Positions 56,282 to 64,000 of a stretch of 64,000 nucleotides of DNA are shown in pieces. Source of the DNA: Sideroxydans sp. (GTDB taxonomy: Bacteria; Pseudomonadota; Gammaproteobacteria; Burkholderiales; Gallionellaceae); contig JAQTUV010000003.1 of NCBI GenBank assembly GCA_028707175.1, positions 1 to 64,000 of the forward strand, given 5' to 3'. Numbering within the stretch: the stretch's first letter is position 1; the number at the start of each line of letters is the position of its first letter. The notes below the pieces were generated by a model. The model was not told where the DNA came from, searched no databases, and saw only the letters and a list, made by a program, of their open reading frames with translations. The position numbers and the translations under genes were made by a program.

Positions 56282-56400
56282 TTGGGCGCACTAGGTAAGG
56301 AGTGTGAGTAGAGCCCAAGCAATTCAACTGGTTGGCAACCCCCGTCTGTGCCGGGTCTCATAAACAAGTTGTCGGCTGTTGCGACATCTGACTGAAAGGA
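56282..56400 (+). promoter_or_regulatory. dsrA leader with possible RNA structure
   Basis: The stretch before dsrA contains GAGCCCAAGC, then CTGGTTGGCAACCCCCG, then GCCGGGTCTC (about 56311-56360), so a GAGCCC/GGGTCTC outer pairing and a CAA/TTG hairpin are possible. A second hairpin TGTCG/CGACA (56370-56386) lies just before the RBS GAAAGGA. The TGGC-AACCC part recalls SAM-I/IV riboswitch cores, but I cannot fold or align it. Confidence 0.4.
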
Positions 56401-56406
56401 AACATT

Positions 56407-57699
56407 ATGGCGAAGAAGATGCATGATACCCCCAACCTCGATCAGCTTGAGGACGGCCCGTGGCCAAGTTTTGTGACTGGATTGAAGGATCTGGCCAAGG
56501 ATAAGGACTATGTAGTTGATTTGTTGGGTCAGTTGGAAGAATCCTATAAGACCAAAAAAGGTTATTGGAAGGGTGGTACGGTCGGTGTATTCGGTTACGG
56601 CGGTGGTGTTATTCCTCGCTTTACTGAATTAAAGAATGCAGACGGTACGCCAAAATTTAAAGACGCAGCCGAGTTTCACACCTTGCGTGTCATGCCACCT
56701 CCTGGCATGCACTACGACACAGACACTTTGCGTCAATTCTGCGACATCTGGGAAAAGCATGGCTCTGGCTTGATCGCGTTCCATGGTCAGTCTGGCGACA
56801 TCATGTTCCAAGGTGCGACGACAGAGAACGTCCAGAAGGCTTTTGACGAGATCAACGAGATGGGTTTTGACCTCGGTGGTGCAGGCCCTGCAGTGCGTAC
56901 CTCCATGTCTTGCGTGGGTGCTGCTCGTTGCGAGCAATCATGCTACGACGAAGCACAAGCACATCGTGCAGTGTTGAACACCTTCCTCGACGATATTCAC
57001 CGTCCATCGTTGCCATATAAGGTTAAGTTCAAATTCTCCGGCTGCCCGAACGACTGCATGAATTCGATCCAACGTTCCGACATCGCGGTGATTGGTACAT
57101 GGCGCGACAACATCCGTACTGACGAAGCGCTGGCGAAGAAGTGGTTCGTCAAGCACGGTATGGACGAATTGGTGAACGACGTTGTTTCGCGTTGTCCGAC
57201 CAAGACTTTCCAAGTCAAAGAGATCGGCAAGCTCAAGAAGGGCGAGCATATTTCCACCGTGGCTGTGAGCGATACCCATGGGGTCGAGATCAACAATCAA
57301 GATTGCGTGCGCTGTATGCACTGCATCAACGTGATGACTGGTGCGCTGGCTCCTGGCGAAGATAAAGGTGCCACTGTGCTGGTGGGCGGTAAGAGCCATC
57401 TGAAGATCGGTGGCCTGATGGGTACCGTGGTGATGCCGTTCATCAAGCTGGATACCGAAGAAAACGTTGAGAAGTTGGTCGACTTTGCGCAACGCCACAT
57501 TGACTTCTTCGCCGAAAACGCGCTGGAGCACGAGCGTTCAGGCGAAATGATCGAGCGTATTGGTCTGTCCAATTACCTTGATGCGCTGGAAGTCGATGTT
57601 GATCCTGCCATGGTCAATTCGCCACGTATGAATCCCTATGTGCGTACTGATGGTTGGGATAATGAAGTTGCCAAGATCAACGCCAAGAAGCAAGCCTGA
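56407..57699 (+). CDS. dsrA: Reverse-type dissimilatory sulfite reductase alpha subunit
   Basis: 430 aa. Sirohaem/[4Fe-4S] cysteines are in SCVGAARCEQSC and SGCPNDCMN; the inserted ferredoxin domain has CVRCMHCINVM. With DsrB it forms the cytoplasmic DsrA2B2 enzyme. The presence of dsrL and dsrEFH in the operon marks the oxidative (rDsr) pathway, which turns stored sulfur, bound on DsrC, into sulfite. It is the first clear gene of dsrABEFHCMKL. RBS GAAAGGA. Confidence 0.97.
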   Translation: MAKKMHDTPNLDQLEDGPWPSFVTGLKDLAKDKDYVVDLLGQLEESYKTKKGYWKGGTVGVFGYGGGVIPRFTELKNADGTPKFKDAAEFHTLRVMPPPGMHYDTDTLRQFCDIWEKHGSGLIAFHGQSGDIMFQGATTENVQKAFDEINEMGFDLGGAGPAVRTSMSCVGAARCEQSCYDEAQAHRAVLNTFLDDIHRPSLPYKVKFKFSGCPNDCMNSIQRSDIAVIGTWRDNIRTDEALAKKWFVKHGMDELVNDVVSRCPTKTFQVKEIGKLKKGEHISTVAVSDTHGVEINNQDCVRCMHCINVMTGALAPGEDKGATVLVGGKSHLKIGGLMGTVVMPFIKLDTEENVEKLVDFAQRHIDFFAENALEHERSGEMIERIGLSNYLDALEVDVDPAMVNSPRMNPYVRTDGWDNEVAKINAKKQA

Positions 57700-57710
57700 G
57701 GAGATAGATA

Positions 57711-58805
57711 ATGAACCAAGCTGTTGCTGCTGCACCTGTTGCGAAACGCAAGCCTAAAGAGACAGGCGTTCCGGATAATAAAAAGTATCTTCACCCCGTG
57801 ATGGCGAAGAATTACGGAAATTGGAAATACCATGACCGTCCACGTCCTGGTGTGCTGCATCATGTGGCGCACTCTGGCGATGAGATTTGGTCTGTGCGTG
57901 CAGGTACTGCACGTCAGATGGATATTTTCACGATTCGCAAGCTGTGCGATATCGCTGACAAGTACGCAGAAGGTCGTGTGCGTTTCACTATTCGCTCCAA
58001 CATCGAATTCATGGTGTCGGATGTAAGTAAGGTTGACCCGCTGATCGCTGAATTGGGCAAACATGGTTTCCCAGTAGGTGGTACAGGTAACTCAATCACG
58101 ATGATTGCGCATACCCAAGGTTGGTTGCATTGCGACATTCCTGGTACGGATGCATCGGGTGTAGTGAAGGCATTGATGGATGAGTTGCATCATGAGTTCA
58201 TTCGTGAAGAGATGCCTAACCGCGTCCACTTGTCTACGTCATGCTGCGAGATTAACTGCGGTGGTCAAGCTGACTTGGCGATCATCGTGCAACACACCAA
58301 GCCGCCAGTCATCAACCACGATCTGGTTGCTAACGTATGTGAGCGTCCAACCGTGGTGGCACGTTGCCCAGTGGCGGCGATTCGTCCTGCGATGGTGAAC
58401 GGCAAGCCTTCTCTGGAGATCGACGAGTCCAAGTGTATGTGCTGCGGTGCTTGCTATCCCCCATGCCCACCGATGCAGATCAATGACCCAGAAAATTCCA
58501 AGCTGGCGATCTGGGTTGGCGGTAAGAACTCCAATGCGCGCGGCAAACCAACCTTCATGAAGATGGTTGCTTCGGGCTTGCCAAATAATGCACCGCGTTG
58601 GCCTGAAGTGGCTGCGGTCGTGAAGAACATCCTGACTGTGTACAAGGAAGATGCACGTGCTTGGGAGCGTCTGGCAGATTGGATCGACCGTATCGGTTGG
58701 CCTCGTTTCTTCGAGAAGACAGGTCTGCCATTCACCAAGTATCTGATTGATGATTGGCGCGGTTCACGTGCGAACTTGAACTCGTCCACGCACATCCGGT
58801 TTTAA
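57711..58805 (+). CDS. dsrB: Reverse-type dissimilatory sulfite reductase beta subunit
   Basis: 364 aa. The catalytic cluster region is HLSTSCCEINCGGQADLAI, and the ferredoxin domain has CMCCGACYPPCPPM. RPRPGVLHHVAHSGDEIWSVRAGTARQ is typical of DsrB. It follows dsrA by 11 nt. A REP-like hairpin lies right after its stop. Confidence 0.97.
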   Translation: MNQAVAAAPVAKRKPKETGVPDNKKYLHPVMAKNYGNWKYHDRPRPGVLHHVAHSGDEIWSVRAGTARQMDIFTIRKLCDIADKYAEGRVRFTIRSNIEFMVSDVSKVDPLIAELGKHGFPVGGTGNSITMIAHTQGWLHCDIPGTDASGVVKALMDELHHEFIREEMPNRVHLSTSCCEINCGGQADLAIIVQHTKPPVINHDLVANVCERPTVVARCPVAAIRPAMVNGKPSLEIDESKCMCCGACYPPCPPMQINDPENSKLAIWVGGKNSNARGKPTFMKMVASGLPNNAPRWPEVAAVVKNILTVYKEDARAWERLADWIDRIGWPRFFEKTGLPFTKYLIDDWRGSRANLNSSTHIRF

Positions 58806-58807
58806 GC

Positions 58808-58862
58808 GTAGGTCGGGCTTTAGCCCGACAGTTTGGAGTCGTCGGGTTAAAACCCGACCTAC
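58808..58862. repeat. REP-like palindrome between dsrB and dsrE
   Basis: Outer arms GTAGGTCGGG (58808-58817) and CCCGACCTAC (58853-58862) with two inner hairpins (GTCGGGCTTTAGCCCGAC; GTCGGGTTAAAACCCGAC). It begins 2 nt after the dsrB stop and ends 25 nt before dsrE. It is related to the copies at 53118-53171 and 53298-53351. As RNA it could protect dsrAB mRNA or be cut. Confidence 0.85.
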
Positions 58863-58887
58863 AACAAATTTGAGGATGACTGAAAAT

Positions 58888-59247
58888 ATGAAATTCGGAA
58901 TCGTAGTCAATGAAGGGCCGTATCAGCATCAGGCGAGCGACTCTGCTTACCTGTTTGCGAAAGCGGCCATCGCCAAAGGGCATGAAGTGTGGCGCGTGTT
59001 TTTCTACCACGACGGTGTGAACAACGCATCCAAGCTGACAGAGCCTCCTCAGGATGACAGACACATCGTTAATCGTTGGACCAAGTTGGCTGAAGAGCAC
59101 AAGGTCGACCTGGTGGTGTGTGTGGCAGCAGCGATGCGTCGCGGCATCCGTGAAGAGAATCTGGCCGCAGGCTTCCGTATCTCGGGGCTTGGTCAGTTGG
59201 TTGAAGCCGGTACGAAGTGTGATCGCCTGATCACATTCGGCGATTAA
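58888..59247 (+). CDS. dsrE: Sulfur-carrier protein DsrE
   Basis: 119 aa from ATG 58888, which gives the standard MKFGIVVNEGPYQHQASDSAY start. The active Cys is in DLVVCVAAAMRRGI (near residue 78). It is a subunit of the DsrE2F2H2 hexamer that passes persulfide sulfur to DsrC. ATG 58876 is possible but overlaps the RBS GAGGA. Confidence 0.94.
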   Translation: MKFGIVVNEGPYQHQASDSAYLFAKAAIAKGHEVWRVFFYHDGVNNASKLTEPPQDDRHIVNRWTKLAEEHKVDLVVCVAAAMRRGIREENLAAGFRISGLGQLVEAGTKCDRLITFGD

Positions 59248-59258
59248 GGAGAGACGAG

Positions 59259-59630
59259 ATGAGCGAAGGTGCTGTTAAAAAATTCATGTTCGTCAATCGC
59301 AAGGCGCCGTATGGAACGATCTATGCATTGGAGGCATTGGAAGTGGTGTTGATCACTGCAGCCTTCGATCAGGATGTGTCATTGGTCTTTATGGATGACG
59401 GTGTCTATCAATTGAAGAAAGGTCAGCAGACCAAAGGTGTCGAGATTAAGAACTTCTCGCCTACCTATCGTGCGTTGGAAGGTTATGACATCGAGAAGTT
59501 GTATGTCGAGAAGGAATCTTTGGATGCACGTGGTTTGACAGAAGACGATTTGCTGGTGGATGTCACCGTGTTGGGGCGCGCAGAGATGGGCGCATTGATG
59601 AACGAACAAGACGTTGTCTTGAGTTTCTAA
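59259..59630 (+). CDS. dsrF: Sulfur relay protein DsrF
   Basis: 123 aa, DsrE/DsrF fold (KKFMFVNRKAPYGTIYALEALEVVLITAAFDQDVSLVFMDDGVYQL). It has no Cys, as usual for DsrF, and forms the hexamer with DsrE and DsrH. RBS AAGGAGA. Confidence 0.93.
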   Translation: MSEGAVKKFMFVNRKAPYGTIYALEALEVVLITAAFDQDVSLVFMDDGVYQLKKGQQTKGVEIKNFSPTYRALEGYDIEKLYVEKESLDARGLTEDDLLVDVTVLGRAEMGALMNEQDVVLSF

Positions 59631-59639
59631 GGGGGCGGC

Positions 59640-59936
59640 ATGTTACACATCATCAATAAATCTCCCCTAAGCAATAGCTCATTGGAAAGTTGTTTGCGGG
59701 TCGCCGTTTCGGGCGATATCCTGCTGACTGAAGATGCGGTATATGCCGCGACTTCAGGTAATGCCTTCGAAGGAAAATTGCGTGAGGCGATGGGACGATT
59801 CAAAGTCTATGTCTTGCAGCCAGATCTGGATGCAAGAGGACTTGGTGATCGACTCATCGAAGGTGTGACCGGTGTGGATCACGGCGGTTTTGTGGATCTG
59901 ACTATCAGTAACAACAATTGCCAATCTTGGCTGTAA
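59640..59936 (+). CDS. dsrH: Sulfur relay protein DsrH
   Basis: 98 aa, DsrH/TusB fold. The conserved Cys is Cys18 (SLESCLRVAVSGDILLTEDAVYA). It completes DsrEFH. A second Cys near the C-terminus is in NNNCQSWL. RBS GGGGGCGG overlaps the intergenic gap. Confidence 0.92.
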   Translation: MLHIINKSPLSNSSLESCLRVAVSGDILLTEDAVYAATSGNAFEGKLREAMGRFKVYVLQPDLDARGLGDRLIEGVTGVDHGGFVDLTISNNNCQSWL

Positions 59937-59964
59937 TTCAGTATTAATCTTGGGGAGAACTAGC

Positions 59965-60300
59965 ATGGCAAGTATCGAAGTAGGCGGTAAATCATACGAG
60001 ACAGACGAAGAAGGATATTTGGTCAACTTGGCTGAATGGAATCCAGAAGTAGGTGTTTATTTGGCAGGTACAGAAAGTGTTGAATTGACCGAACAGCACT
60101 GGGAAGTCATCAATTTCTTGCGCGAGTATTTCGAGGAATATCAAATCGCTCCTGCAGTACGTGTCTTGACGAAAGCGATTGGCAAAAAGCTGGGGGCCGA
60201 AAAAGGCAATAGCGAATACCTGTATGGCTTGTTCCCATACGGTCCAGGCAAGCAGGCATGCAAGATTGCCGGTCTGCCTAAGCCAACTGGTTGCGTTTGA
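59965..60300 (+). CDS. dsrC: Sulfur-carrier protein DsrC
   Basis: 111 aa from ATG 59965 (GGGGAG at 7 nt). The C-terminal arm KQACKIAGLPKPTGCV keeps both reactive residues, Cys99 and Cys110, with the DsrC spacing of ten residues. It takes sulfur from DsrEFH and is the substrate of DsrAB; DsrMK is thought to handle the trisulfide. The contrast with the Cys-free paralogue at 54929-55258 is clear. Confidence 0.97.
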   Translation: MASIEVGGKSYETDEEGYLVNLAEWNPEVGVYLAGTESVELTEQHWEVINFLREYFEEYQIAPAVRVLTKAIGKKLGAEKGNSEYLYGLFPYGPGKQACKIAGLPKPTGCV

Positions 60301-60327
60301 TTCTGGTTTAACGATAGGGGCATATTC

Positions 60328-61056
60328 ATGGCGAGCATCGTTTTCGGGGTCGTGTTTTATCTCGCCACACTGTTGTTTGTCGTGGGTTTGCTCTATCGAA
60401 TCAAGACTTATGCCAGCACACCCGCTCCACTAAAGATACCAACAACGCCTGCACCCATAACCAAAGGTGGGGTGGTGTTGCGTATGGCACGCGAAGTGCT
60501 GTTCTTTGAAAGTCTGTTCAAGGCCAATCTTTGGATATGGAGCGCGGGTTGGTTGTTTCATGCTGGGTTGGCGTTGGTAACTTTACGCCATCTGCGCTAT
60601 TTCACTGAGCCAGTATGGGGCTGGATTGCTTTCATGCAGCCCTTTGGAATCTACGCAGGTATCGCGATGTTGATGGGATTGTGTGGGTTGTGGGCACGAC
60701 GACTATTTGTTGAGCGCATCCGTTACATCTCAACTCCGTCTGATCATTTGATGTTGGTTTTGCTGATTGGCATCACAGGAACGGGTTTGTTGATGCAATT
60801 TGTGGCGCATACAGATGTCATCGCAGTAAAGGGTTTTTTCATCGGTTTGATGCATCTGAATATTTTGATGCTTCCCGCTGATTTGTTGTTAATCGTGCAT
60901 TTATCTTTGGTTGTGTCGCTCCTGGTCGTGTTTCCCTTCAGCAAGTTGCTGCATGCACCAGGAGTCTTTTTTTCGCCAACGCGGAATCAGACTGACAATC
61001 CGCGCGAAAAGCGTCATCTGAGTGACTGGGCTGCCAAATTGGAATCGGAGAAATAA
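60328..61056 (+). CDS. dsrM: Membrane cytochrome b subunit DsrM
   Basis: 242 aa, NarI-like, with about five to six membrane helices and His residues suited for haem b (LFHAGLALVTLRHLRY, LMHLNILML, VHLSLVV). It links DsrK to the quinone pool. It starts 27 nt after dsrC. Confidence 0.92.
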   Translation: MASIVFGVVFYLATLLFVVGLLYRIKTYASTPAPLKIPTTPAPITKGGVVLRMAREVLFFESLFKANLWIWSAGWLFHAGLALVTLRHLRYFTEPVWGWIAFMQPFGIYAGIAMLMGLCGLWARRLFVERIRYISTPSDHLMLVLLIGITGTGLLMQFVAHTDVIAVKGFFIGLMHLNILMLPADLLLIVHLSLVVSLLVVFPFSKLLHAPGVFFSPTRNQTDNPREKRHLSDWAAKLESEK

Positions 61057-61057
61057 T

Positions 61058-62590
61058 ATGGCGGATATAACAGCACCAGCATATCGAATCATCCCTATCG
61101 TGCCAGCATTAAAGCCTGGTGCGATGGAGGGTAAAGGTCCATTCGTGGCCAGCGACAAGATCAATGAAGCGATCGGTTTTCCGGGACAACTGGTAGAAGA
61201 TTGGCACGATAAAGCAATCGCTAAAATGGGCGATTTGTTGTCCAAGTACCGCTCACTCAAGGTCTACATGGATGCTTGTGTGCATTGCGGCGCATGCTCG
61301 GACAAATGCCATTATTTCATTGGTACGCAAGACCCTAAGAACATGCCGGTGGCGCGTCAAGATCTGATGCGCAGCGTATATCGCCGCTACTTCACCTTGC
61401 CCGGTAAACTCTTCCCTAAACTTGTCGGCGCGCGCGATTTGACGCGCGAAGTGCTGGACGAGTGGTACAACTATTTCAATCAATGCTCCGAATGTCGTCG
61501 TTGCTCGGTGTTCTGTCCCTATGGTATCGATACGGCTGAAGTGACGATGGCCGCGCGTGAGATCTTAGACTCCGTTGGTTATGGGCAGAAGTATTCCAAC
61601 GAGATCATCGGTAAGGTGCACAAGATCGGTAATAACCTCGGCCTGCCTGGTCCTGCCCTGCGAGATACGCTGGAAGGCTTGGAAGAGGATGTGAAAGATG
61701 CTACCGGCATCGATGTGAAGTTCCCGATGGATGTGAAGGGGGCGGAAGTGCTGCTCATCACACCATCCGCCGATTTCTTTGCTGAGCCGCATATCGATAG
61801 TTTGATCGGTTATGCCAAGGTGTTCCACGCAACAGGTACCAGCTGGACGCTGTCCTCAATGTCATCCGAAGCAGGTAACTTCGGCATGTTCATCGGAAAC
61901 TATGACCAATTGCGCACCATTGCGATGCGCATTCGTCAGGCCGCGCTTGAGTTGGGCGTCAAACGCATCGTCGTGGGCGAGTGTGGTCACGCATGGCGTG
62001 TGGCGTATAGCTTCTGGAACACGCTAAACGGTGTGGGCGATGGCGCGGATGCGGACGATAAATTTGCGCAGATGTTGCAAAAGCAACTCGACCATCGCTA
62101 CAAGCAGCCTATGCATATCTGCGAGTTCACTTGGGATGCCATCCAAGCAGGCACGCTGACCTTTGACAAAACGAAGAACGACAAACACATCATCACGTTT
62201 CATGATTCATGCAACGTGGCACGTGGATCACGCATGGGTGATTATGCGGGCGGTCAGTTCGAGATTCCTCGCAACATTATCAAAGCGTGTGCCAACAATT
62301 TTGTCGAAATGGATCCCCGCACAACGCGTGAACAGACTTTCTGTTGCGGTGGTGGTGGAGGATTGCTGACGGATGATTTGCTCGATCTGCGCGTCAAAGG
62401 CGCACTGCCACGCATGGAAGTGTTGCAACAGGTTAAGGATGAACAAGGCGTTAATTTTATGGCTACGATCTGTGCAATCTGTAAAGCACAGTTCACTAAG
62501 GTTTTGCCCATTTATGGGTTCGAAAGAAAGATGGTCGGCGGGGTACACCAGCTGGTCAGCAATGCAATTATTCTTGGCGAAGATAAATAA
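61058..62590 (+). CDS. dsrK: HdrD-like iron-sulfur protein DsrK
   Basis: 510 aa from ATG 61058, directly after dsrM; the frame extends back into dsrM but that part is not DsrK-like. Two [4Fe-4S] motifs (CVHCGACSDKC; CSECRRCSVFC) are followed by the two CCG domains (HDSCNVARGS; TFCCGGGGGLLTDD; MATICAICKAQF). This is the heterodisulfide-reductase-type site. With DsrM it exchanges electrons with DsrC thiols/disulfide. Confidence 0.95.
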   Translation: MADITAPAYRIIPIVPALKPGAMEGKGPFVASDKINEAIGFPGQLVEDWHDKAIAKMGDLLSKYRSLKVYMDACVHCGACSDKCHYFIGTQDPKNMPVARQDLMRSVYRRYFTLPGKLFPKLVGARDLTREVLDEWYNYFNQCSECRRCSVFCPYGIDTAEVTMAAREILDSVGYGQKYSNEIIGKVHKIGNNLGLPGPALRDTLEGLEEDVKDATGIDVKFPMDVKGAEVLLITPSADFFAEPHIDSLIGYAKVFHATGTSWTLSSMSSEAGNFGMFIGNYDQLRTIAMRIRQAALELGVKRIVVGECGHAWRVAYSFWNTLNGVGDGADADDKFAQMLQKQLDHRYKQPMHICEFTWDAIQAGTLTFDKTKNDKHIITFHDSCNVARGSRMGDYAGGQFEIPRNIIKACANNFVEMDPRTTREQTFCCGGGGGLLTDDLLDLRVKGALPRMEVLQQVKDEQGVNFMATICAICKAQFTKVLPIYGFERKMVGGVHQLVSNAIILGEDK

Positions 62591-62605
62591 TTCACTGGAG
62601 GCAAC

Positions 62606-64000
62606 ATGTCTGAAACAACCGTAACCCCGCAAAACATAACGTTCCGCCGCTACAAGGATGGCGATAACAAAGTTAAACGTTGGAACGAGCAAATCTTTCA
62701 GGCTAGCCACACGCATAAATGTCCTACCTATATTCAATCGACACCACCTTGCCAAGGTAGTTGCCCTGCGGGAGAAGATATTCGCGGTTATTTGTCTATC
62801 GTGCGTGGAACTGAAAAACCACCCGTTGGAGCAGATGGAAAACCAACTATGCCATGGCAAGAATATGCTTGGCGTCGTTTAACTGAAGCGAACCCATTTC
62901 CTTCAGTGATGGGACGTGTATGTCCTGCACCCTGCGAGACAGGCTGTAACCGTAATGCTTTGGAAGACCATGTGGGGATCAACTCGGTTGAACATTTCTT
63001 GGGTGAATATGCGATCCAGAACAAATTGGGATTCATCAACAAGGCGACCCCCACAGGCAAGAAAGTCGCTGTCATCGGTGGTGGCCCAGCGAGCTTGTCT
63101 TGCGCGTATCAATTGACGCTCAAAGGCCATGAAGTAACCGTATTCGACGATCACGAACATCTGGGCGGCATGATGCGTTACGGCATTCCAGGTTTCCGTA
63201 CACCGCGAGATGTATTGGATGCTGAGATTCAGCGCATCATCGACCTAGGTGTTAAGACGCGCATGAACTGCCGTATCGGCACTGACATCTCGTTGGAGCA
63301 GATTCGTAAAGATTACGATGCAGTGTTCCTTGGAATGGGCGCACAAGCGGGTCGTGCTTTACCACTGGCAGACAGTGCTGCCCCTAACGTGGTTACAGCG
63401 ACTGCTTTCCTGAAAGCCTTCAACGATGGTCGTTTGCAGCATGTGGGTAAACGTGTCGTCGTCGTGGGCGGTGGTGATACTTCTATCGACGTGGCGACTG
63501 TTGCTCGTCGTTTGGGTCACTTGGAGAGTTCTACACCAACTGATTTCGAACAAGCCATCGCAGGTCAGATGGCTCACGATGTGGCTGAAGTTTCTGTGAA
63601 GCAGGGCGCTGATGTGACGCTGACTTCAATCTTCAATATAGACAAGATGCAAGCAAATAAGCACGAGATCGAACAGGCATTGGCAGAAGGTATCGCGATT
63701 CGCGGTAGCTTGGCTCCTGTGTCTATCGTTCGTGGTGCGGATGGACGTGCGACAGCACTGCGTGTCATCCAATGCGAAGCTAAGTTCGTCGGTGGCCGGT
63801 TGGAGATCAAGAATATCGAAGGAACGGAACAAGATATTCCTGCGGATTTGATCGTGTCAGCGATTGGTCAAGCAGTCGATTTCACCGGATTAGAAGAATT
63901 CAATAACGGCAAGGGTGCAGTCAGCACTGACAAGAATTATCTGGTTGCAGGACAAAAAGGCGTGTTTGCGGGTGGCGACATCATCCGTCCTCATTTGCTG
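62606..64000 (+). CDS. dsrL: NAD(P)H:acceptor oxidoreductase DsrL, N-terminal part
   Basis: 465 codons are present; the frame is open at the right edge, so the gene is cut. ATG 62606 has a CTGGAGG RBS. It is GltD-like: N-terminal cysteines (CPTYIQSTPPCQGSCPAGEDIRGYL; CPAPCETGCNR), FAD motif VIGGGPASLSCAYQL and NAD(P) motif VVVGGGDTSIDVATVARRL. DsrL is essential for sulfur oxidation with rDsr in Allochromatium and marks the oxidative direction. dsrJOP, not seen, would be expected further right. Confidence 0.93.
   Translation, partial: MSETTVTPQNITFRRYKDGDNKVKRWNEQIFQASHTHKCPTYIQSTPPCQGSCPAGEDIRGYLSIVRGTEKPPVGADGKPTMPWQEYAWRRLTEANPFPSVMGRVCPAPCETGCNRNALEDHVGINSVEHFLGEYAIQNKLGFINKATPTGKKVAVIGGGPASLSCAYQLTLKGHEVTVFDDHEHLGGMMRYGIPGFRTPRDVLDAEIQRIIDLGVKTRMNCRIGTDISLEQIRKDYDAVFLGMGAQAGRALPLADSAAPNVVTATAFLKAFNDGRLQHVGKRVVVVGGGDTSIDVATVARRLGHLESSTPTDFEQAIAGQMAHDVAEVSVKQGADVTLTSIFNIDKMQANKHEIEQALAEGIAIRGSLAPVSIVRGADGRATALRVIQCEAKFVGGRLEIKNIEGTEQDIPADLIVSAIGQAVDFTGLEEFNNGKGAVSTDKNYLVAGQKGVFAGGDIIRPHLL

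Noticed and set aside
56282-56400. Firm call of a SAM riboswitch
   Set aside because: Only a short core resembles SAM-clan RNAs; pairing is incomplete by eye and cannot be tested here.

Overview
The window is a gene-dense chromosomal segment of a sulfur-oxidising betaproteobacterium, most likely of the Nitrosomonadales (Gallionellaceae/Sulfuricellaceae type). The evidence is the typical betaproteobacterial housekeeping order (rlmN-pilW-rodZ-ispG-hisS-yfgM-bamB-der and hfq-hflX-hflK-hflC-DUF2065-hisZ-purA) next to a full set of lithotrophic sulfur-oxidation genes. The species assignment is inference from gene content only; no rRNA or tRNA gene was seen.

Bases 1-27,200 are core genome: the 3' end of a TpsB/FhaC-type outer-membrane transporter, mlaA, an RbgA-like GTPase, a COG4255 protein, an MscS-cNMP channel, accA-tilS, a DctPQM TRAP transporter, ndk, then the two conserved blocks named above, ending with a rhodanese gene.

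Bases 27,200-64,000 are an almost continuous sulfur-oxidation region. In order it holds: a nitroreductase; sqr (sulfide:quinone oxidoreductase); a NarL/NarX-like two-component pair; divergent soeABC (cytoplasmic sulfite dehydrogenase) with a TauE/SafE sulfite exporter, a small membrane protein and a universal stress protein; fccAB (flavocytochrome c sulfide dehydrogenase); a receiver-less winged-helix regulator; tusA-dsrE2 (sulfur carriers); a FadL-like porin; soxYZAX and soxB without soxCD; a DUF302 protein; accessory genes (RhuM, thioredoxin, PAS-GGDEF-EAL, SoxH-like metallo-hydrolase); a minus-strand cluster (74-aa protein, Cas6/Cmx6-like protein, cysteine-free DsrC paralogue, unknown helical protein, TauD-like dioxygenase); and the divergent dsrABEFHCMKL operon, which runs off the right edge inside dsrL.

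Together these genes describe sulfide oxidation by two routes (SQR, FccAB), thiosulfate oxidation by the truncated Sox system that leaves stored sulfur, persulfide relay by TusA/DsrE2/DsrEFH/DsrC, oxidation of stored sulfur by reverse-type DsrAB with DsrL, and sulfite oxidation or export by SoeABC/TauE.

The most notable observations are: (i) related promoter-like sequences upstream of sqr, soeABC, fccAB and tusA-dsrE2, pointing to a common regulator, with candidate regulators encoded among them; (ii) an orphan Cas6/Cmx6-like RNA endonuclease homologue, with no CRISPR array or other cas gene, in a compact cluster with a DsrC paralogue lacking all cysteines, divergent from the dsr operon; (iii) REP-like hairpins next to that cluster and inside the dsr operon, one within a 180-bp tandem duplication; (iv) a possibly structured dsrA leader.
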